Shown here: positions 59,480-64,000 of the stretch, in pieces
Layout: the number at the start of each line of letters is the position of its first letter
Position numbering within the stretch: position 1 is the first letter of the stretch
Source: Cellulomonas uda
GTDB lineage: Bacteria; Actinomycetota; Actinomycetes; Actinomycetales; Cellulomonadaceae
Assembly (NCBI RefSeq): GCF_006538705.1
Contig: NZ_BJLP01000007.1
Span: forward strand, 19,106-83,105
Reading direction: 5' to 3'
DNA length: 64,000 nt
Made by a program: the position numbers and the translations under genes
The notes under the pieces: generated by a model
What the model was told of the DNA's origin: nothing
Databases searched by the model: none
Seen by the model: the letters and a program-made list of their open reading frames with translations, nothing else

Positions 59480-60724
59480 TCATGCGGCCCGGCACGTCAC
59501 CGTCGCCCCGGCGCCGGACCCGGTGCCCTGGAACCCGAAGCTCGTGCGCTCGCCCTGACGCAGCGTGCCGTTCCACGGTGCGTTGCCGAAGGTCACCGTG
59601 CCGGTGGTGCCGGACTGCGCGCTGCTCCACGAGCCCGCGACGGCCGCACCGTTGGGCAGCCGCACCTGCACCACCCACCCGTTCAGCGCGGTCCCGGCGG
59701 TCACGTCGATGTTCGCGACGAAGCCCTCGCCCCACTGGCTCGCGACCGTGTACGTCGCGGTGCACGCGCCGCCCACCGGGTCGTCGGTCCGGTCAGGCGT
59801 CGGCGTGGGGGTCGGCGTCGGGGTGGGAGTCGGCGTGGGAGTCGGCGTGGGCGTGGGAGTCGGTGTGGGCGTGGGGGTCGGCGTCGGGTCCGTCAGGACG
59901 AGGTTCTTCTGCCGGACGTCCCACTGCCCGCCGCACAGGCCGCAGTTCTGCCCGACGAACGCGCGTCCGGCCTGGGCGTCGCCCTTGAGCTGCCACGTGA
60001 ACCAGAGCGTGCCGACCCGGGCGAACTCGCCACCGTTGTACTGGTCGTACGTGCCGCCGTGACCGACGGGCAGGTTGCCCATGAACGCGGGCAGGCTCGC
60101 GGGCAGCTTGCCCCAGTCGTCGATCGCGTTGCCGTACGCGATGTCGCCGGGTCCGCCGATGAAGTAGGCGATCGGGTCATCGAGACGGCGCAGCTGCCAG
60201 TCGTCGCCGTCGTTGAGCAGGCCGCTGGAGAAGATCGCGGTCGTCGTGACCCGCGGGTCGCCGGCGACCGCGTACGCCTCGAGACCGCCGCACGAGAAGC
60301 CCGCGACCGCGACCTCGCTCGTGTCGATGCGCCCGGCCAGCGCGCTGCCCGCACGGCTGTTCTCGGCGAACGCCCAGTCGATCGACTGCGTGAGCATCGT
60401 CGAGGTGGTGCTGCCCCCGCCGTTAGGGGAGCCGTTGGCGATGACGAGGAACCCGTGCGAGGCGATCTCCCGCAGGAAGTTGACCTGCGAGGTGCCGTTG
60501 CCGGAGCACCCGCCGTTGCCCCAGACCACGATGGGCAGGCGCTCGGCGGGGAGGTTCACGGGGCGGTAGATGGTGTGGCTCGGCAGCGAGCCGGCGGTCG
60601 AGTAGTCGGCCGGGTAGGGGCCGGACCCGCCCGGTGCCGCGGCCGCCGGTGCGAGCCCTGCGCCCAGCGCGCCGAGGGCGAGCGCGGCGGTCAGGCCCGC
60701 GCGGGTGAGCAGTCGTCGTCTCAT
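59480..60724 (-). CDS. Secreted alpha/beta hydrolase with CBM2 carbohydrate-binding module
   Basis: A 414-aa secreted enzyme. The signal peptide (LGALGAGLAPAAAA) is followed by an alpha/beta hydrolase domain (about 35-275; nucleophile GFSCGG, Ser144; VVWGNGGCSGNG as oxyanion region), a (Pro-Thr)n linker of about 30 residues and a C-terminal CBM2 module (CTATYTVASQWGEGFVANIDVTAG...NGWVVQVRLPNG) that binds cellulose or xylan. The activity is probably esterase on plant polysaccharide; it resembles polysaccharide-linked dienelactone-hydrolase-like enzymes. GAGGGAGGA precedes the ATG. The linker is encoded by repeated GTCGGCGTGGGA-type units (59810-59885). Confidence 0.88.
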   Translation of the reverse strand: MRRRLLTRAGLTAALALGALGAGLAPAAAAPGGSGPYPADYSTAGSLPSHTIYRPVNLPAERLPIVVWGNGGCSGNGTSQVNFLREIASHGFLVIANGSPNGGGSTTSTMLTQSIDWAFAENSRAGSALAGRIDTSEVAVAGFSCGGLEAYAVAGDPRVTTTAIFSSGLLNDGDDWQLRRLDDPIAYFIGGPGDIAYGNAIDDWGKLPASLPAFMGNLPVGHGGTYDQYNGGEFARVGTLWFTWQLKGDAQAGRAFVGQNCGLCGGQWDVRQKNLVLTDPTPTPTPTPTPTPTPTPTPTPTPTPTPTPTPDRTDDPVGGACTATYTVASQWGEGFVANIDVTAGTALNGWVVQVRLPNGAAVAGSWSSAQSGTTGTVTFGNAPWNGTLRQGERTSFGFQGTGSGAGATVTCRAA

Positions 60725-60750
60725 GGGAGTCCTCCCTCGGAGGTGCGCGG

Positions 60751-60764
60751 ACGCACCGATGCGT
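60751..60764. promoter_or_regulatory. Palindrome upstream of the CBM2 hydrolase gene
   Basis: ACGCACCGATGCGT (stems ACGCA/TGCGT with a 4-bp centre) lies 27 bp before the start codon in the leader or promoter. Its core CACCGATG is the reverse complement of CATCGGTG in the site at 55304-55319. Confidence 0.4.
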
Positions 60765-60850
60765 TCGTGTGCATCAACCGTCGCGGGAGTGACGAAAACT
60801 GTCGAGTACTTGTGCGGTGGTCCGGCGTCGCGGAAACGATTCGGCCGTCC

Positions 60851-60928
60851 TCACCCGCAACCAGTCGTCACCCGCAACCAGTCGTCACCCGCAGCCAGTC
60901 GTCACCCGCAACCAGTCGTCACCCGCGG
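60851..60928. repeat. 17-bp tandem repeat array after paaX
   Basis: Four copies of TCACCCGCAACCAGTCG (one with A to G) and a partial fifth run head to tail from 60851. The fifth unit holds the stop codon of the PaaX gene (read on the minus strand). It lies between paaX and the CBM2 hydrolase gene, both on the minus strand. Confidence 0.85.
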
Positions 60929-61854
60929 CGTGGCGGCTGCGCGGGGTCGGTGGCGGCGACGAAGTACGTGACCCACCGGGCCGCGTCGGGCCAGGACGGC
61001 GCCGCGACCTCGACGAGGCGTCGTCGTGCCCCGGGCCCGAGCGCCGTGTGCACCTCGACGAGCAGGTCCCGGGCCGCTTGCACGGGCCAGTCGGCAGGGA
61101 CGACGTCGGCCGGCAGGTCCGGGTGTCGCAGGACGAGCGAGCGCCACTGGTCCATGAGGCGTGTCCGGGCGACCAGCGCACCGGCGTCGTCGACCGCACC
61201 CGCGCGCACGGCGTGCAGCACCGGGGTGTGCGCCGCGAGGAACGCGCGGAACTCCTGCGCCACGCCCGCGAGGTCGTACGCGTCCGCCGGGCCCTGCGTG
61301 CCCGCGACGTCCTCGAACCGCACCCGCATGACCGACCACCGCGCCGCGTCGACGCCGCCGAGCACGTCCCGCAACGCCGCGAGGACCTCCTCGCGGACCC
61401 CCTCCGGGCTGATCCACACGCTGTCGTACAGCCGCGCGAACCCCGCCGAGGTCAGCACCTTGCGGACCGCGTGCCGCTCCGCGTGGCGTGACTCCGGCAG
61501 GGAGTACGAGACGGCGGTCCAGCGGTCGTCGGGTGCGACGGTGCGGGTCCCGTACGCGAGGAAGCGGTGCATCGTGGTCTGCCGCGCGATCGACGCGGTG
61601 GTCAGGTGGTACACGGTCGCCCGGCCGCGTCCGCGCGCCTCGACCAGCCCGCGCCGGGCCAGTCGGTTCAGCGCCGCCCGGGCGCTCGAGGCGCTGAACC
61701 CGAACTCCGCGAGCACCGCGTCGAGCGCAGCGGGCGGCAGCGGCGCGTCGGCGGAGTCGAGGTACTCGCCCAGGAGCGTCGCCAGCAGGTGCTGCGGGTT
61801 GGGGCCCGTCCGGGCCCGAGGGGCGTCGAGGTCGTCGTCGGCGCGGCTCGCCAT
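60919..61854 (-). CDS. PaaX-family transcriptional regulator
   Basis: A 311-aa GntR-related regulator of the PaaX family. The N-terminal winged helix is NPQHLLATLLGEYLDSADAPLPPAALDAVLAEFGFSASSARAALNRLARRGLVEARGRGR; the central and C-terminal blocks (DRWTAVSYSLPESRHAERHAVRKVL; RTRLMDQWRSLVLRHPDLPADVVPADWP) are diagnostic. PaaX represses phenylacetate catabolism through phenylacetyl-CoA, but no paa genes are in the window, so the effector is open. The ATG at 61854 has no strong ribosome site. Confidence 0.88.
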   Translation of the reverse strand: MASRADDDLDAPRARTGPNPQHLLATLLGEYLDSADAPLPPAALDAVLAEFGFSASSARAALNRLARRGLVEARGRGRATVYHLTTASIARQTTMHRFLAYGTRTVAPDDRWTAVSYSLPESRHAERHAVRKVLTSAGFARLYDSVWISPEGVREEVLAALRDVLGGVDAARWSVMRVRFEDVAGTQGPADAYDLAGVAQEFRAFLAAHTPVLHAVRAGAVDDAGALVARTRLMDQWRSLVLRHPDLPADVVPADWPVQAARDLLVEVHTALGPGARRRLVEVAAPSWPDAARWVTYFVAATDPAQPPRRG

Positions 61855-61969
61855 GCGACGACCCTAGGCCCGAGCAGCCGAGCGCGGTGACGACGCGGGC
61901 GTCTGCCCCGCCGGGTATCCCGACGCTGACCGCCGGCGGAGGGTGTCACGGTCGACGCCCGGACATGCC

Positions 61970-62005
61970 GAAGGCCCCTGCGCTCGTCTGAGCGCAGGGG
62001 CCTTC
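61970..62005 (-). terminator. Terminator-like hairpin downstream of tRNA-fMet
   Basis: A perfect 16-bp stem (61970-61985 with 61990-62005) and a 4-nt loop lie 10 bp past the 3' end of the tRNA on the minus strand. It would end the tRNA transcript, or that of paaX from the other side. Confidence 0.65.
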
Positions 62006-62014
62006 GGGTTCTTG

Positions 62015-62088
62015 TAGCGGGGGCAGGATTTGAACCTGCGACCTCTGGGTTATGAGCCCAGCGAGCTACCGAGCTGCTCCACCCCGCG
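62015..62088 (-). tRNA. Initiator tRNA-fMet (CAT)
   Basis: A 74-nt cloverleaf on the minus strand with anticodon CAT (62054-62052). The anticodon stem has the three consecutive G-C pairs (GGG...CCC) of initiator tRNA. The acceptor stem pairs GCGGGG with CCCCGC, and position 1 (C) faces U72, leaving the first pair open as required for formylation. D-loop AGCTCGGTAGCTC and T-arm GCAGGTTCAAATCCTGC are normal. CCA is not encoded. Confidence 0.95.
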
Positions 62089-62113
62089 TCGGCTCGACAA
62101 CCTTACGACAGAC

Positions 62114-63118
62114 CTACCGAGCGGCCAAATCGTCCCGACGTGACCCGCGCCACGGGAGCGGCCCGAGTCGCACCGCGCCCTGCGCGACGACGACCCCGAC
62201 GCCCACCAGGACGCCGCCCACCGGCTCGTGCCACGCGAGGTGCTCGCCGAGCACCGCCATGCCGAGCCCGACGCCGGCGACGGGCGTGAGGTAGGTGACG
62301 GTCGAGGCGCGCTGCGCGCCCCACGCGGCCACGACCTGCGTGTTCCACACGTACGCGATCCCGGTGCCGAGCACGCCGAGCGCGACGACGCTCAGCACCA
62401 CCGACGTGGACAGCGTCACGGGCTCGCGCGCCACGACGGGTGCGAGCAGCAGCATGACGACCGCCGCGGTGCCCACCTGGCCGGCCGCGACGGTCGGTGC
62501 GGGCAGGTGCAGGGGAGTGACGAAGCGGCGCAGGTACGTCATGCCCAGGCCGTAGCACGCGGTCGCGCCGAGGCACGCGAGCACCGCGGCGACGGGCGCG
62601 CTCGCGGCCAGGTCGGACACGTAGGTCCAGGGCCCGACGATCACGACGACGCCGACGATGCCGAGCGCGAGCCCGACGCGCTGCCGGGCGGTGAGCCGCT
62701 CGGCGGGCAGGAGCGCCGCGGCGGCCGCGGCGGTCATGAGCGGGGTGGTCGCGTTGAAGATCGACGACAGGCCGGACGCGAGGTGCTGCCCGGCCCACGC
62801 GAACGCGATGAACGGCAGCACGCACAGCAGCAGACCGAGCGCGACGAGGTGGCCCCACGTGCGCGGGTCGCGCGGCCAGGAGGAGCGTGTGGCCAGGGCG
62901 ACGACGACGAGTGCGAGCGCGCCGAGGACCGTGCGCGTGAGCGCGACCTGCACCGGCGCGAGACCCTCGAGCGCGACCTTGATGAGCAGGAAGCTCGAGC
63001 CCCAGATGAGCGCGAGCGCGAGGTACTTCACCACCATGCCCCGGGCGGCGGGGGCCGGCCGCACGAGGGTGTCGCCGGGCGCGTGCGCGGTGACCGCGGG
63101 CATGGGGGGCTGGCTCAC
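62114..63118 (-). CDS. EamA-family (DMT) transporter
   Basis: A 334-aa ten-helix transporter of the drug/metabolite superfamily with two EamA repeats. Helix 1 ALIWGSSFLLIKVALEGLAPVQVALTRTVLGAL is the classic opening; the second repeat starts near VAAVLACLGATACYGLGMTYLRRF. It may export amino acids or other metabolites; the substrate is unknown. The GTG at 63118 is a tentative start, since no clear ribosome site is visible and starts further in are possible. Confidence 0.88.
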   Translation of the reverse strand: MSQPPMPAVTAHAPGDTLVRPAPAARGMVVKYLALALIWGSSFLLIKVALEGLAPVQVALTRTVLGALALVVVALATRSSWPRDPRTWGHLVALGLLLCVLPFIAFAWAGQHLASGLSSIFNATTPLMTAAAAAALLPAERLTARQRVGLALGIVGVVVIVGPWTYVSDLAASAPVAAVLACLGATACYGLGMTYLRRFVTPLHLPAPTVAAGQVGTAAVVMLLLAPVVAREPVTLSTSVVLSVVALGVLGTGIAYVWNTQVVAAWGAQRASTVTYLTPVAGVGLGMAVLGEHLAWHEPVGGVLVGVGVVVAQGAVRLGPLPWRGSRRDDLAAR

Positions 63119-63200
63119 GGGACGACGATCCGCTCGGTGACCCCCGTGAGGCAAGCGGATGTCGACATGACCGCGCGGCGCGCGGGTGCGCCCGCCTGCC

Positions 63201-64000
63201 TCAGCCCGTGCGCTTCGCGAGCTGGTACCCGCCCGCGTCGTAGACGACCTGCCACGTCGTGCCCGGGTGCCGGTCCGCCGCGTACTGCGCGATGTCCGAC
63301 GGCGCGGGGTTCCACCCGCCGCCCTGCTGGTCGATGACCAGGAAGTCCGGCGCCGGGTTGTCGGCGTTGCCGACGTAGAACACGTCGTTGTGGTCGACGA
63401 GGTACGACATGAGGCCGATGTCGGTCTCCACCACCGACCCCTCGGGGATCAGGTCGAGCAGCCCGCGGGCCTCGACCGCGCGCGACGACGGGGCCCACAG
63501 GTCGTCGGGCCGGCCGAGGCGCGCGATGTCGAGCTGCGGCACGAGCATCGCCGCGACGACGACCGCCACGGGTGCGGCGGCCAGCGAGTAGCGCCGCAGC
63601 CAGCCGCGCGGTGAGCGCCGCGCGAGCAGGACGCCGTCGAGCAGCGCCGCGAACGCGATCGGCATGAGCACCGCGGAGTAGTGCCACGTGTGGCCGTAGT
63701 AGTAGTCGATGTCCGCGTAGAACCGCCACATGATCGTCGGCACAGCGATGAGCAGCACCGGCGAGCGCAGCCCGACGAAGCCGGTGACCGCGACGAGCAT
63801 GAGCAGCGTGACGATCTTCGAGCCGTCGTCGACGAGCAGCGTGACCGCCGTCCAGGGGTGCGTGACGATCGCGGCGAAGTCGATCCGCGAGCCGTAGTCG
63901 TACTGGTCCTTGGTGTTGAGCGCGGGCAGCAGCACGGTCGTCGACAGGACGACCCAGGCGAGCCCCCACAGTGCGAGCCACGCCCCGAGCAGCGGCTCCC
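63201..64000 (-). CDS. DUF2079 membrane protein (5' part beyond the window edge)
   Basis: The reading frame is open to the window end, so this is the last ~266 codons of a longer gene. Visible are membrane segments (WLALWGLAWVVLSTTVLL; IVTLLMLVAVTGFVGLRSPVLLIAVPTIMWRFY; MPIAFAALLDGVLL; VAVVVAAMLVP) and the family motif YYYGHTWHYSAVLMPIAFAAL. A soluble C-terminal part follows (VVETDIGLMSYLVDHNDVFYVGN; PDFLVIDQQ). DUF2079 proteins resemble GT-C glycosyltransferases in topology; function unknown. No start is assigned. Confidence 0.85.
   Translation of the reverse strand, partial: EPLLGAWLALWGLAWVVLSTTVLLPALNTKDQYDYGSRIDFAAIVTHPWTAVTLLVDDGSKIVTLLMLVAVTGFVGLRSPVLLIAVPTIMWRFYADIDYYYGHTWHYSAVLMPIAFAALLDGVLLARRSPRGWLRRYSLAAAPVAVVVAAMLVPQLDIARLGRPDDLWAPSSRAVEARGLLDLIPEGSVVETDIGLMSYLVDHNDVFYVGNADNPAPDFLVIDQQGGGWNPAPSDIAQYAADRHPGTTWQVVYDAGGYQLAKRTG

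Noticed and set aside
59810..59890. Repeat in the CBM2 hydrolase taken as a mobile or regulatory repeat
   Set aside because: It is the in-frame codon repeat for the Pro-Thr linker of the protein, a common feature of secreted cellulases and esterases.
60851..60928. CRISPR array
   Set aside because: The 17-bp units are directly adjacent with no spacers, and no cas gene is present.
63115..63981. 288-codon minus-strand frame near the right edge
   Set aside because: It overlaps the DUF2079 gene in another frame and is Arg/Ala-rich; the DUF2079 frame has real membrane helices and family motifs.

Overview
This window is chromosomal DNA from a very GC-rich actinobacterium, most likely a cellulolytic member of the Cellulomonadaceae/Promicromonosporaceae (inferred from codon bias, a WhiB-family regulator, a CBM2-linked secreted hydrolase and a glucuronoxylan locus; the genus is not proven). 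It holds about 57 protein genes, one initiator tRNA and no phage, IS element or CRISPR array that I can see.

Left part (1-19 kb). uvrD2, whiB7, a ThiF-like protein, a DUF2342 protein, a YlbL/Lon-like PDZ protease, a PPA1309-type protein and a UPF0182 membrane protein form a core block whose gene set resembles the uvrD2-whiB7 region of mycobacteria. whiB7 has a long leader with a sigma-A-like promoter, a small upstream ORF and a perfect 12-bp terminator hairpin, which reads as an antibiotic-responsive attenuator. A zinc-uptake operon (substrate-binding lipoprotein, ATPase, permease, start and stop codons overlapping) ends against a Fur-family gene, probably zur. PfpI-like, TIM-barrel-like and alpha/beta hydrolase genes and an OhrR-type regulator follow.

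Glucuronoxylan island (20.1-30.9 kb). uxaC, a two-permease plus lipoprotein ABC importer without its own ATPase, a DUF624 membrane protein, a GH67 alpha-glucuronidase, mannonate dehydratase (manD) and a LacI regulator belong together. Three near-identical LacI-type operators sit before uxaC, before the importer and between manD and lacI. The proposed route is import of aldouronic acids, release of methylglucuronate or glucuronate by AguA, isomerisation by UxaC, and dehydration of mannonate by ManD. The fructuronate reductase step is not in the window.

Middle (31-42 kb). A Pnkp/Hen1 RNA-repair pair, a TetR/MMPL divergent pair with a 33-bp direct repeat between them and the C-terminal remnant of a second TetR gene beside it, then a coupled operon of lipoprotein, divergent Nramp-type transporter and two PRC-barrel-like proteins.

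Right part (42.8-64 kb). A PAS-GAF-SpoIIE phosphatase with a STAS protein, NAD(P)HX dehydratase with a histidine phosphatase, a coupled haem-oxygenase-like/CDGSH/APC permease operon, a zinc alcohol dehydrogenase, a large secreted tandem esterase with a WxL-like C-terminus followed by a DUF916-like membrane-anchored protein, a secreted CBM2 hydrolase, a PaaX regulator, the initiator tRNA, an EamA exporter and the 3' part of a DUF2079 membrane protein cut by the window edge.
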